This document shows, piece by piece, positions 8,359 through 16,909 of a stretch of DNA of 42,530 nt (position 1 is the stretch's first letter; every line of letters starts with the position of its first letter). Source of the DNA: Nitratireductor sp. (GTDB taxonomy: Bacteria; Pseudomonadota; Alphaproteobacteria; Rhizobiales; Rhizobiaceae). A model generated the notes under the pieces. That model saw only the letters and a list, made by a program, of their open reading frames with translations, had not been told where the DNA came from and searched no databases. The stretch lies in assembly GCA_017854535.1 (NCBI GenBank), contig JAFMHL010000037.1, forward strand, positions 1 to 42,530, given 5' to 3'. The translations under genes and the position numbers were made by a program.

Positions 8359-10527
8359 ATGAGTTTACAGGCGAAAACAAAGCGCTTGAGCGTTTTTTCA
8401 GGTTTGCACTTCAGATTTTTGGGGTTGGTTGCAGGCATTGCGGTGTTGTTAATGACAGCGCAATTAGCGACAGATACCATTTCAGAAATGAACAAAACCA
8501 AGGCCAATCGCTATAAAGAAGCATTGGGCGTTACGAATGTGATTGCGCGTTCGTTGGAAAAGCAATTTTGGGACATCGATGTCGATGATATCGAGCAGAT
8601 CTTGGCATCGGTTCTTGAACGCAGCGATATTTTGCAGCTGACTTTGGTTGATGTGAACAAGACATTCTGGCTTGATGGCGATGTGGTTAGTTCGCTGATT
8701 ATTCCCTCTGAGCACTCACCGTTGCAAACCCGCGCCATGGAAACAGGAAAGACAGCGTTTGAAGTGTCTGAAAACAAAATAGAGGTTGCTGAACCGTTGA
8801 TGGATACGGCCTCAAGTGGCTTTGGCGCTAAGCCGCAAGTTATGGCTGCTGTGACGATCAGTTTTCATAATCCCGGCTTGATGGAAGTTCTCGTTCCTAT
8901 TTTGAAGTCTAAAATTTATTCTGTGATACCGATACTACTGTTTGGTTTGCTGATCGCAGCGAAAATGGTGTCACAAATTACTGCGCCATTGCGCGGACTA
9001 TCTCAAACTGCACAGGCGATTGCTGCTGGTGATCTTGACCGAGAAGCAGAAGGCAAGGGCGCGATTGAAATTCGCCAGCTGGCCGATTCATTCAATCAGA
9101 TGGTTGCAACTATTCGTCAAAACATCGCCCAGATTTATGAACTTGCCTATGTTGATAAAATTACACGCTTGCCGAACCGTGAGTTCTTCAAACGCGAATT
9201 AACGGCTGCTGTCTCAAAAGTTTTGCGTAACAAAGCATCAGGCGCTCTCTTGTTCGTTGATCTGGACGGCTTCAAGCGCGTCAACGACACATTCGGCCAT
9301 GAGTTTGGCGATAAGCTATTGTCACAATTTGCTGACAGAATTGGTGAAGTAGTAAGAAACGGTGATCAAATATCCTTTGACGCAGCACAGGAAGCCCATG
9401 AATTGGCTTCTAAAGATTCTCAGAAACAGTCTAAGGCCAGCACATTTGCGCGCCTTGGCGGTGACGAGTTTACAATTTTGCTTCCCGAGATTCGCGAAGA
9501 AACAGATGCGGCTGCAGTTGCACGCAGGATCATCGCATCTGTCAGTGCGCCATTTGAAATTGATGGCAAGGAAATCATGGTTGGAACGTCTATTGGAATT
9601 TCTACTTTTCCGCGTGATGGACAGGATTATCAGTCGATATTGAAACATGCGGATATGGCGATGTACCAAGCCAAGGATGAAGGCAAGAATACCTATCGGT
9701 TCTTTTCTGCTGAACTTAACGAACAAGCCAGCAACAAGTTGGAAGTTGAATCCGATTTGCGTAAGGCACTGGTTAACGGTGAGTTAAGCTTGTTTTATCA
9801 ACCAAAGATCGATTCGCACACCAATTCGGTCGTCAGCTTGGAAGCCTTGATCCGCTGGCATCACCCTGAAAAAGGGATGATCAATCCAGGGGCCTTCATC
9901 TCCATAGCTGAAGACTGTGGTTTGATTTTACCGCTTGGGGAATATGTGATCGAAACTGCCTGTGAGCAATTGGTAGCTTTTGCCAAACAGGGCCGCTCAT
10001 TGCCGATAGCCGTGAATGTTTCCATACAGCAATTCGAAAAAGAAGATTTCAGCGATATTGTGATAGCGATCTTGAAGCGAACAGATGCCAATCCGCGCTT
10101 GCTTGAGTTGGAAATCACCGAAAGTATGGCGATGAACAATCCGGATATTGCGCTTACTCATATCCAGATACTGAAAGAAATAGGCGTGCGTTTTGCAATC
10201 GATGATTTTGGAACGGGTTACTCAAATCTTGCGCAACTTAGTCGCATTCCGTTTGATGTTTTCAAGATTGATTGCAGCTTTGTTAATGCGCTTTGTGGCG
10301 ATGATAAAAACGGTGAAGCGATTGTTCGCACGATCATCGCATTGGCTCATAGTTTGAATTATGAAACGGTTGCTAAAGGTGTGGAGACGCAAGAACAGCT
10401 AGATGCATTGAAAAAAGCTGGCTGCCGTATCATGCAAGGTTTTCTTTTTGCCAAGCCGATGAACATCGATAATCTCAACGGTTGGCTGGGTGAAGCGGAA
10501 GCTTTATCGCAAAAAGCAGTTGCTTAA
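8359..10527 (+). CDS. Membrane GGDEF-EAL protein (c-di-GMP turnover) with altered EAL active site
   Basis: 722-residue inner-membrane signalling protein. Order: helix (about 20-37), periplasmic sensor region (40-188), helix (189-206), HAMP linker (207-258), GGDEF domain (262-445) and EAL domain (480-712). The cyclase signature LGGDEF is intact at 366-371. The inhibitory RxxD motif (RNGD) is present but separated from GGDEF by an insert of about 25 Asp/Gln/Lys/Ser-rich residues. The EAL domain keeps E495 (EAL), the VNVS asparagine, LEITES, DDFGTG and KID, but reads AKGVET where active enzymes have AEGVET. K673 thus replaces the glutamate assigned as general base in RocR (E352). I predict diguanylate cyclase activity with little phosphodiesterase activity. 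Single gene, divergent from fumA. The periplasmic ligand is unknown. Confidence 0.92.
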   Translation: MSLQAKTKRLSVFSGLHFRFLGLVAGIAVLLMTAQLATDTISEMNKTKANRYKEALGVTNVIARSLEKQFWDIDVDDIEQILASVLERSDILQLTLVDVNKTFWLDGDVVSSLIIPSEHSPLQTRAMETGKTAFEVSENKIEVAEPLMDTASSGFGAKPQVMAAVTISFHNPGLMEVLVPILKSKIYSVIPILLFGLLIAAKMVSQITAPLRGLSQTAQAIAAGDLDREAEGKGAIEIRQLADSFNQMVATIRQNIAQIYELAYVDKITRLPNREFFKRELTAAVSKVLRNKASGALLFVDLDGFKRVNDTFGHEFGDKLLSQFADRIGEVVRNGDQISFDAAQEAHELASKDSQKQSKASTFARLGGDEFTILLPEIREETDAAAVARRIIASVSAPFEIDGKEIMVGTSIGISTFPRDGQDYQSILKHADMAMYQAKDEGKNTYRFFSAELNEQASNKLEVESDLRKALVNGELSLFYQPKIDSHTNSVVSLEALIRWHHPEKGMINPGAFISIAEDCGLILPLGEYVIETACEQLVAFAKQGRSLPIAVNVSIQQFEKEDFSDIVIAILKRTDANPRLLELEITESMAMNNPDIALTHIQILKEIGVRFAIDDFGTGYSNLAQLSRIPFDVFKIDCSFVNALCGDDKNGEAIVRTIIALAHSLNYETVAKGVETQEQLDALKKAGCRIMQGFLFAKPMNIDNLNGWLGEAEALSQKAVA

Positions 10528-10548
10528 AATTGATTGGCTTAGGATATT

Positions 10549-11211
10549 TTATCTCAAGCCAGTAATCACTTCATAGGCTTGATCGAAATGCGAGATGATT
10601 GCGTTTGGTGAGAAATTGGAAACGGGTTCGGCGGAATAACCAAAATCCACCAAAATAAGCGGCATTTCAGCATTTTTTGCTGCATTTGCATCGGTAATGG
10701 TGTCGCCAATCATGATACCCTTGGTTTTGTTTGCAAGCTTTAAGGTTTCTAGTAAATGCCTTGCATCGGGCTTTCTAAACTCAAAACTATCGCCTCCTGT
10801 GATAGACGGAAAACGCTGAATGATGTTGAGTTCTGACAATAGTTTTCTTGCCATTACTTCATATTTATTCGTGCAGACGCACAAAGTATGACCGTTGGAC
10901 TGAAGTTGATCCAATAAGGGTAAAACACCCGGATAAAGCTCTGAATGCACAGAGATGTGTTGCTCATAATGGGCAAGAAATGATGTGTGTAATTCACCGA
11001 GCAAATCGTCCGACAGATCGGTTTCATGCAATTCGAATGCCCTTTTAATCATGGCGATTGACCCTTGGCCAACCAAATGGCCGATCTCATTCAAGGTAAA
11101 TGTTTGGAAACTGTGATCTTTAACGGCATGGTTCAAAGAGGCCAGAAGATCAGGCGCAGTGTCAGCAAGGGTTCCGTCTAAGTCAAAAATTATTGCAGTT
11201 TCGTGTTCCAT
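10549..11211 (-). CDS. gph: HAD-family phosphatase, probable phosphoglycolate phosphatase
   Basis: 220-residue haloacid dehalogenase hydrolase; phosphoglycolate phosphatase removes phosphate from 2-phosphoglycolate. HAD motif I is FDLDGTLADTAPD near the N-terminus, with the nucleophile Asp and acid/base Asp. Motif II is in CVCTNK, motif III is a Lys in the FRKPDARHLL segment, and motif IV is IMIGDTITDANAA. A helical cap lies between residues 15 and 85. The ATG at 11211 has AGGA six bases upstream; an in-frame TTG at 11226 is unlikely. It is divergent from rpiA and convergent with the GGDEF-EAL gene. HAD specificity is hard to assign, so other sugar phosphates are possible. Confidence 0.82.
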   Translation of the reverse strand: MEHETAIIFDLDGTLADTAPDLLASLNHAVKDHSFQTFTLNEIGHLVGQGSIAMIKRAFELHETDLSDDLLGELHTSFLAHYEQHISVHSELYPGVLPLLDQLQSNGHTLCVCTNKYEVMARKLLSELNIIQRFPSITGGDSFEFRKPDARHLLETLKLANKTKGIMIGDTITDANAAKNAEMPLILVDFGYSAEPVSNFSPNAIISHFDQAYEVITGLR

Positions 11212-11409
11212 TTGAAATCCTATCAAAGCATCTGTTTATTTTGAACTCGACGTATCTTAGAGAGCGTAAGCAAACAAGTGGCGCTGTGCGATACGTTTTC
11301 GATTAATCGTCAAATTTTTATACACCGTGATCTTTCTTCGATCTCTGGCAAAGACCGAAAGGCCATGTTAGGCGTCTGTGAAAAATAAAAATTACGGACA
11401 GGATATTGA

Positions 11410-12096
11410 ATGTCTAAAGAACTAAAAATTGAAGCTGCTAAGGCTGCGTTAGGCTTCGTAAAAGATGGCATGAAACTTGGTATTGGAACGGGCTCAACAG
11501 CTGACGAATTTATCCGTTTGCTTGCGGTAGAAGTGAAAAACGGACTTTCAATTATTGGCGTGCCTACGTCAGAGCGCTCTCATGCATTGTGCGCTGAGTT
11601 AGAGGTTCCGCTAACAACCTTAGAAGAAACACCTGAACTCGATCTTACAATCGATGGAGCAGACGAGCTTGATGGTGACATGCGCCTCATAAAGGGTGGT
11701 GGTGGCGCGCTGTTGCGGGAAAAAATTGTGGCTGCAGCGTCCGGCCAAATGGTTGTCATCGTCGACGAATCCAAAGTCGTTGAAACGTTAGGTACTTTTC
11801 CTTTGCCAATCGAAGTTAATCCGTTTGGCCTTGGTGCAACACGCATTGCTATTTCCAAACTGGCGGATAAATTAGGTTTGGTGGGCGAAATTGCACTGAG
11901 GGGAGGCGACAAACCCTTTGTCACAGATGGTGGGCATTTTATTTTGGATGCATCTTTTAGCCGTATTCCCGATGCAGAAGGTCTGTCGGATGAGTTGTTA
12001 AATATCCCTGGTGTGGTTCAACACGGATTGTTCATTGGACTGGCATCAGCCGCAGTTATCGCTGGCCCTGAAGGTATTCGTATAATAAAACGTTGA
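11410..12096 (+). CDS. rpiA: Ribose-5-phosphate isomerase A
   Basis: Interconverts ribose 5-phosphate and ribulose 5-phosphate in the non-oxidative pentose phosphate pathway. The 228 residues fit the RpiA family (about 220-230). Signatures seen are [10 protein letters not shown] (phosphate loop), [12 protein letters not shown] (catalytic aspartates) and [14 protein letters not shown] (catalytic lysine and phosphate binding). AGGA sits six bases before the ATG. DUF2059 follows 72 bases downstream in the same direction and may share the transcript; such a pairing is common in Rhizobiales as far as I recall. The gph gene is divergent 198 bases upstream. Confidence 0.97.
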   Translation: MSKELKIEAAKAALGFVKDGMKLGIGTGSTADEFIRLLAVEVKNGLSIIGVPTSERSHALCAELEVPLTTLEETPELDLTIDGADELDGDMRLIKGGGGALLREKIVAAASGQMVVIVDESKVVETLGTFPLPIEVNPFGLGATRIAISKLADKLGLVGEIALRGGDKPFVTDGGHFILDASFSRIPDAEGLSDELLNIPGVVQHGLFIGLASAAVIAGPEGIRIIKR

Positions 12097-12168
12097 AAAT
12101 AGATGCTTTAATCTTTACTCGATAGGGCATCAGTTGGGCAATCGGCCTGATCAAGGAGAGTTTTTGAA

Positions 12169-12672
12169 ATGAAATTGAGTTTAAAAGTGATCGCGACAGT
12201 CGTTTGTTTTGGGTTTGCGTTCGGATCATTGACGACAGGCGCTAATGCTCAGGAAATCGCAGAGAGTCATTTAACTGCGGCGCGTGATGCGATGAGTTCC
12301 GCTCGCACAACCGAAGGCTTTGATGGTATACTTCCTCAGTTGGCTGAAGAGGCGAAGGCAGAACTAATTCGCAATCGCCCTGATCAGGAAGAAAAACTAA
12401 CTGAATTGGTAGATGGAGTAGCTATTTCGATGGCAGGACGCCGTGGAGATTTGGAAAATGAAGTTGCTACTGTCTTTGCAAAAGCATTTAGTGAAGCTGA
12501 ATTAACGGAAATTGCCGCGTTCTATAATTCTGATGCGGGCCAAAAATTCCTGAGAGAGAGCCCAATTGTCCTGCGCGAAATGACCGGTGCTTCACGCATT
12601 TGGGCATCTGGGGTAAGGCGGGATATGCAGCTTGCTATTCAAGAAAAGTTGAAAGAAGCAGGCTTGCAATAA
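12169..12672 (+). CDS. DUF2059 exported protein
   Basis: 167 residues. A clear Sec signal peptide (basic MKLSLK, hydrophobic core, cleavage probably after GANA) leads to a DUF2059 domain in residues 60-150, recognisable from the FAKAFSEAELTEIAAFYNSDAGQKFL segment, split here as FAKAFSEAEL then TEIAAFYNSDAGQKFL. The mature part looks all-helical and has no obvious catalytic motif. Function of the family is unknown; the protein is predicted periplasmic. GGAGAG lies just before the ATG. A strong terminator follows at 12706, so the rpiA-DUF2059 unit ends here. Confidence 0.88.
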   Translation: MKLSLKVIATVVCFGFAFGSLTTGANAQEIAESHLTAARDAMSSARTTEGFDGILPQLAEEAKAELIRNRPDQEEKLTELVDGVAISMAGRRGDLENEVATVFAKAFSEAELTEIAAFYNSDAGQKFLRESPIVLREMTGASRIWASGVRRDMQLAIQEKLKEAGLQ

Positions 12673-12705
12673 GGCGAAATGCGCTTTCAAGATAACAAAT
12701 TTTTA

Positions 12706-12739
12706 GCCTGGCATGTGCTTGCATGCCGGGCATTTTTTT
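12706..12739 (+). terminator. Rho-independent terminator after the DUF2059 gene
   Basis: GCCTGGCATG pairs with CATGCCGGGC (one G-U) around a six-base loop, followed by a run of seven T. It is a strong intrinsic terminator ending the rpiA-DUF2059 unit. Confidence 0.9.
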
Positions 12740-12816
12740 AGCAAAAGCAAGTTCGAAGTTGTTTTCGACAATTCGTGCCGCGAATTTTTTTCCAAAACCT
12801 GATTGAGGTAATTTCT

Positions 12817-14205
12817 ATGAGCAAGTTTGACTATGACCTTTTTGTAATTGGCGGTGGCTCAGGTGGTGTTCGGGCAGGTCGGGTTGCAGCTTCAATGGGA
12901 AAGCGGGTTGGCGTTGCTGAAGAATCTCGTTTTGGCGGAACATGTGTTATTCGCGGATGTGTTCCCAAGAAATTGATGGTTTATGCATCACAATTTTCCA
13001 AATATTTTGAAGATGCAGCTGGCTATGGTTGGGAAGTAGGTGAGCGTTCTTTCGATTGGTCGAAACTTGTTGCGGCAAAAGAGGCTGAAATAACACGCCT
13101 TGAAGGGCTTTATCGAAAAGGCCTTGAAAATAACAAGGCTGAAATGATGGATAGCAGGGCAGTCGTTACAGGACCTAATTCGGTTCGACTTCAAGCAACA
13201 GGTAAAGAGGTTACTGCCGAGAATATTTTGATAGCGGTGGGCGGGCGTCCTAATCACATGGTTGAAATGGCTGGCCACGAACACTGCATTGTCTCAGATG
13301 ATGTTTTTGATCTTCCAAGACTGCCAAAGTCCATGGTTGTCCTGGGAGCTGGTTATATCGCTTTGGAGTTTGCATGTATCTTTGCGCAACTCGGAACCAA
13401 AGTTACCGTTGTTTATCGCGGACAAGAAGTGTTGCGCAGCTTTGATGGGGATGTGCGTAGCCATGTGCATCAGGAGATGGAAAAGAAGGGCGTTACCTTT
13501 GAATTTGGCACGACTATTGCCTCTGTTGAAATGGACGGCGAAAGTCGGAAAGTAACGCTATCGAATAATAAAGTCTTAGAAGCAGATGAAGTATTACTGG
13601 CGATCGGTCGCAAGCCGAATACGGAAACTCTCGGTCTTGAAGCCGCTGGGGTTGCCTTGGAATGGGACGGGCGTGTTGCGGTCGATGAATATTCGCGAAC
13701 CAATGTTCCTTCGATCTATGCGGTTGGTGATGTCACAGACCGGGTTAATCTAACCCCTGTGGCGATCCATGAGGCCATGTGTTTGATCGAAACGCTTTAC
13801 AAAAATAATCCGACTATTCCAGATCATGAATTGGTAGCAACGGCCGTCTTCACGCAGCCTGAAGTCGGCACTGTTGGCATGAGTGAAGAAGAGGCCGCAG
13901 AAAAGCATCGTGATCTTAAAATTTTCAAGGCTGTGTTTCGCCCGATGAAATATATTCTTCCAGGTCGAGAAGAAAAAATGTTGATGAAAATAGTGGTTGA
14001 ATCCGCGACCGATCGTGTTTTGGGTATTCATATCGTCGGGCCCGACTCTGGCGAAATGGCGCAGTTACTGGGAATAAGCTTAAAGATGGGCGCTACAAAA
14101 GCTGATTTTGATCGCACAATGGCCGTGCACCCGACGGCAGCTGAAGAACTTGTGACGCTTTATCAACCAAGCTATTTGGTGGTTGATGGCAAACGGCAGG
14201 ACTGA
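12817..14205 (+). CDS. gor: Glutathione-disulfide reductase
   Basis: NADPH-dependent flavoenzyme that reduces oxidised glutathione in the cytoplasm. 462 residues from the ATG at 12817, which has GAGG eight bases upstream; the frame extends to an ATG at 12775 but without homology-like sequence. The FAD-binding motif is IGGGSGGVRAGR (12-23). The redox-active disulphide is C43/C48 in GTCVIRGCVPKK, the form typical of glutathione reductases rather than lipoamide or mercuric reductases. The NADPH fold is VLGAGYIALEFA, followed by VYRGQEVLRSFD with arginines suited to the NADPH phosphate. The C-terminus has the catalytic HPTAAEE. The next gene starts 2 bases after the stop and also belongs to a glutathione-related family. 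Confidence 0.96.
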   Translation: MSKFDYDLFVIGGGSGGVRAGRVAASMGKRVGVAEESRFGGTCVIRGCVPKKLMVYASQFSKYFEDAAGYGWEVGERSFDWSKLVAAKEAEITRLEGLYRKGLENNKAEMMDSRAVVTGPNSVRLQATGKEVTAENILIAVGGRPNHMVEMAGHEHCIVSDDVFDLPRLPKSMVVLGAGYIALEFACIFAQLGTKVTVVYRGQEVLRSFDGDVRSHVHQEMEKKGVTFEFGTTIASVEMDGESRKVTLSNNKVLEADEVLLAIGRKPNTETLGLEAAGVALEWDGRVAVDEYSRTNVPSIYAVGDVTDRVNLTPVAIHEAMCLIETLYKNNPTIPDHELVATAVFTQPEVGTVGMSEEEAAEKHRDLKIFKAVFRPMKYILPGREEKMLMKIVVESATDRVLGIHIVGPDSGEMAQLLGISLKMGATKADFDRTMAVHPTAAEELVTLYQPSYLVVDGKRQD

Positions 14206-14207
14206 AT

Positions 14208-14816
14208 ATGTCAAATGGAATGATGGCATATTTTGGCTATGGATCTTTGGTCAATCTCAACAGTTTGCGAACCAAGTATATTGCAGCCTATCCCGCCCGA
14301 TTAAATGGCTGGCGGCGCCACTGGCAAGCTAGCGCATCTGGTATCAGCGCAATCGAGCGCATGAATCCGGCTCTATTGAGTGTGCACATGCATGGAGAAA
14401 TGAGCAGTTATATCGATGGCATGTTGATCATTGACCATTTGGATCACCTACCTGCGCTTGATGAGCGTGAAGTGAATTATCATCGTGTGCCAATCAATGA
14501 CGATCTGTTGCTTGCCAGCAATGTTGACGGCTTGGACAATATTCCTGTCGAGCATCGGTTTGTTTATGTGGCCAATGAAAGCCCTGATGATCAGTCACCC
14601 TTGCTTCAGTCCTATTTGGATGTGGTCATGGGCGGGTTTCATGCTTTAAATGGTGAGCAGGGCGTCCATGATTTCATCTCGACTACTCTAGGCTTTGGGC
14701 GTTCGATTATCACTGATCGCCATCAACCGCGTTATCCAAGGGCCATGGCGATAGAAGAACCAATGGCAAAGTGGTTTGATGACCTGTTGAAACAGGCTGG
14801 CGTCCGTTTCGATTGA
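14208..14816 (+). CDS. Gamma-glutamylcyclotransferase-like protein
   Basis: 202 residues of the GGCT/AIG2-like fold. The substrate-binding loop YFGYGSLVN is near the N-terminus, and a glutamate in LPALDEREVNYHRV sits where the catalytic acid of gamma-glutamyl cyclotransferases lies. Such enzymes release 5-oxoproline from gamma-glutamyl peptides, and the ChaC branch degrades glutathione. The ATG is 2 bases after the gor stop, so the pair is almost surely co-transcribed, which supports a glutathione-linked substrate. The sequence is not close to classical ChaC, so the exact substrate is uncertain. A downstream ATG (residue 5, before AYFGYG) is an alternative start. Confidence 0.75.
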   Translation: MSNGMMAYFGYGSLVNLNSLRTKYIAAYPARLNGWRRHWQASASGISAIERMNPALLSVHMHGEMSSYIDGMLIIDHLDHLPALDEREVNYHRVPINDDLLLASNVDGLDNIPVEHRFVYVANESPDDQSPLLQSYLDVVMGGFHALNGEQGVHDFISTTLGFGRSIITDRHQPRYPRAMAIEEPMAKWFDDLLKQAGVRFD

Positions 14817-14942
14817 TTTGCAGGTTTTTTACTGGCAATGCGATTCACCTTTGCTTATAAGTTGGCGCAATTGACGGGACGAACACTGGTGAAAATGCGA
14901 TTGAGCGTTCCAAAACAAGTTTTTGCGTAAAAGGAGCCTGAT

Positions 14943-16319
14943 ATGGCTGATAATTGGACCCCTAATTCTTGGCGCTCGAAGCCATTCGTTCAAATCCCGG
15001 ATTTTCCTGATAAGGAAGCCTTGGTTGTTGCTGAAAAACGCTTAGCCAGTTTTCCGCCTTTGGTATTTGCAGGTGAGGCGCGCGCGCTAACCAAATCTTT
15101 GGGCAAAGTTGCAAATGGCGATGCGTTCCTTTTGCAAGGTGGCGATTGCGCTGAAAGTTTCGCTGAACATGGCGCTGACAATATCCGCGATTTTTTCCGC
15201 GTCTTTCTGCAAATGTCTGTTGTGCTTACTTTCGCGGCTGCCAAACCTGTCGTGAAAGTTGGTCGGATAGCTGGTCAGTTTGCAAAGCCACGTTCGTCTG
15301 ACTTTGAGAAAAAGGGTGATATTTCGCTGCCAAGTTATCGCGGTGATATTATCAATGGCACTGAGTTTGATGAAGCAAACCGTATTCCTGATCCTGAACG
15401 CCAGATCATGGCTTATCGCCAGTCTGCGGCAACGCTCAATTTGCTTCGCGCTTTTGCTCAGGGTGGCTATGCCAATCTTGAGCATGTGCATGAGTGGATG
15501 CTGGATTTCGTTGACAAAAGCCCACAGTCGGATCGCTATAAACAGATTGGTCAGCGTTTGACGGAAACGCTTCGTTTCATGAAAGCCATTGGGTTTTCTG
15601 CAGACGATCATCCGCGTTTGCGTGAAACAGAATTCTATACAAGCCACGAGGCTCTACTGCTTGGATATGAAGAAGCGCTGACCCGCGTTGATTCAACCAG
15701 TGGTGACTATTACGGCACGTCTGGTCACATGCTTTGGATTGGCGACAGAACACGTCAGCCAGACCACGCGCATGTTGAATATTGCCGGGGTGTTAAAAAT
15801 CCATTGGGCTTGAAATGTGGCCCGACCACTTCTACCGAAGGATTGCTGGAACTCATTGATATTCTCAATCCATCCAATGAAGCTGGGCGCCTAACGTTGA
15901 TCGCTCGCTTTGGTTCTGAAAAAGTTGGCGAGCACTTGCCGAATTTGATCAGGGCTGTTGAGCGTGAAGGCAAGAAAGTTGTTTGGAGCTGCGATCCAAT
16001 GCATGGCAACACCATCACCTCAGACAGCGGCTACAAAACCCGTCCGTTTGAGCGCGTGCTTAAAGAGGTTCAGCAGTTCTTTGCTATTCATCGCGCTGAA
16101 GGCACGTATCCAGGCGGTGTACATTTTGAAATGACTGGTAAGGACGTTACCGAATGTACAGGCGGCGCGCGCGCTGTTTCTGATGAGGATCTCGGTGAGC
16201 GTTATCACACTCATTGCGATCCACGCTTGAATGCGACGCAATCATTGGAATTGGCATTCTTGGTTTCAGAATTGCTGCAGGAAGATCAGGGCAATGTGAA
16301 GCAGAAGGTTGCTGTGTAA
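14943..16319 (+). CDS. aroG: Class II (plant-type) 3-deoxy-7-phosphoheptulonate synthase
   Basis: First enzyme of the shikimate pathway, condensing phosphoenolpyruvate and erythrose 4-phosphate to DAHP. 458 residues, as in class II DAHP synthases of plants, mycobacteria and Rhizobiales, not the 350-residue class I type. Features are [10 protein letters not shown] at the start, [11 protein letters not shown] with the metal-binding cysteine, [14 protein letters not shown], the CDPMHGNT histidine, [12 protein letters not shown] with the metal glutamate, and THCDPRLN with the metal aspartate. AGGAG lies upstream of the ATG. It is a single-gene unit closed by a strong terminator at 16344. The symbol follows the mycobacterial name; other names are in use. 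Confidence 0.95.
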   Translation: MADNWTPNSWRSKPFVQIPDFPDKEALVVAEKRLASFPPLVFAGEARALTKSLGKVANGDAFLLQGGDCAESFAEHGADNIRDFFRVFLQMSVVLTFAAAKPVVKVGRIAGQFAKPRSSDFEKKGDISLPSYRGDIINGTEFDEANRIPDPERQIMAYRQSAATLNLLRAFAQGGYANLEHVHEWMLDFVDKSPQSDRYKQIGQRLTETLRFMKAIGFSADDHPRLRETEFYTSHEALLLGYEEALTRVDSTSGDYYGTSGHMLWIGDRTRQPDHAHVEYCRGVKNPLGLKCGPTTSTEGLLELIDILNPSNEAGRLTLIARFGSEKVGEHLPNLIRAVEREGKKVVWSCDPMHGNTITSDSGYKTRPFERVLKEVQQFFAIHRAEGTYPGGVHFEMTGKDVTECTGGARAVSDEDLGERYHTHCDPRLNATQSLELAFLVSELLQEDQGNVKQKVAV

Positions 16320-16343
16320 CCATTTGTCGTAAATATGTTTTTC

Positions 16344-16379
16344 AAAGGCGGGAACCTGATATGGCTCCCGCCTTTTTTA
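16344..16379 (+). terminator. Rho-independent terminator after DAHP synthase
   Basis: AAAGGCGGGA and TCCCGCCTTT form a perfect 10-bp stem with a 12-base loop, running into six T. Strong intrinsic terminator, 24 bases after the stop codon. Confidence 0.92.
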
Positions 16380-16414
16380 TTGACTAATGTCTTTTATCAA
16401 AGGGGAGAAGGAAC

Positions 16415-16810
16415 ATGTCAAAACAACATTCAGGCTCATGTCTTTGCGGCGAAGTGAGCTACACGGTGGATGGGCCGTTACGTGAAGTGCTCGCCTGCCA
16501 TTGTACCCAATGCCGAAAACAGTCTGGCCATTATTTTGCAGCAACCAATGCTGCCGACGATAATATTACGGTCAAAGGCGCTGAGCATGTGAAATGGTTT
16601 CGAGCTTCAGACACTGCAAAGCGCGGCTTTTGCTCACAATGCGGCTCAACATTGTTTTGGAAGCATGATGATCACGGTTATACGTCCATCCTTGCTGGAA
16701 GCTTTGATAAACCATCGGGCCTTAAGCTGACGAAACATATCTTTGTTGCGGATAAAGGCGACTATTACGAAATAGGGGATGACGCAGAGCAGTTTGAAGC
16801 AGGAAGCTAG
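16415..16810 (+). CDS. GFA-family (glutathione-dependent formaldehyde-activating-like) zinc protein
   Basis: 131 residues forming the single GFA/CENP-V domain. The zinc cysteines are all visible: SCLCGEVSY, CHCTQCRKQSG and FCSQCGSTLFW. Founding members were proposed to catalyse S-hydroxymethylglutathione formation, but most paralogues have no proven activity, so only the fold is certain. GGGGAGAAGG lies just before the ATG. It sits between the DAHP synthase terminator and the PAP2 gene. The glutathione link with the nearby gor pair is suggestive only. Confidence 0.88.
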   Translation: MSKQHSGSCLCGEVSYTVDGPLREVLACHCTQCRKQSGHYFAATNAADDNITVKGAEHVKWFRASDTAKRGFCSQCGSTLFWKHDDHGYTSILAGSFDKPSGLKLTKHIFVADKGDYYEIGDDAEQFEAGS

Positions 16811-16909
16811 TCAGCACATGCTTTCCAGTCTAAAATTGGGGTAATTGACTAATTTCATTCGTGGGATGCGGGGAATCGATTTATTGTGTAGGCTCGAATT
16901 TAGTAGAAA

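Noticed and set aside
15087-15647. 186-codon open frame antisense to DAHP synthase
   Set aside because: Fully inside a gene with complete catalytic motifs; composition is that of a reverse-frame shadow.
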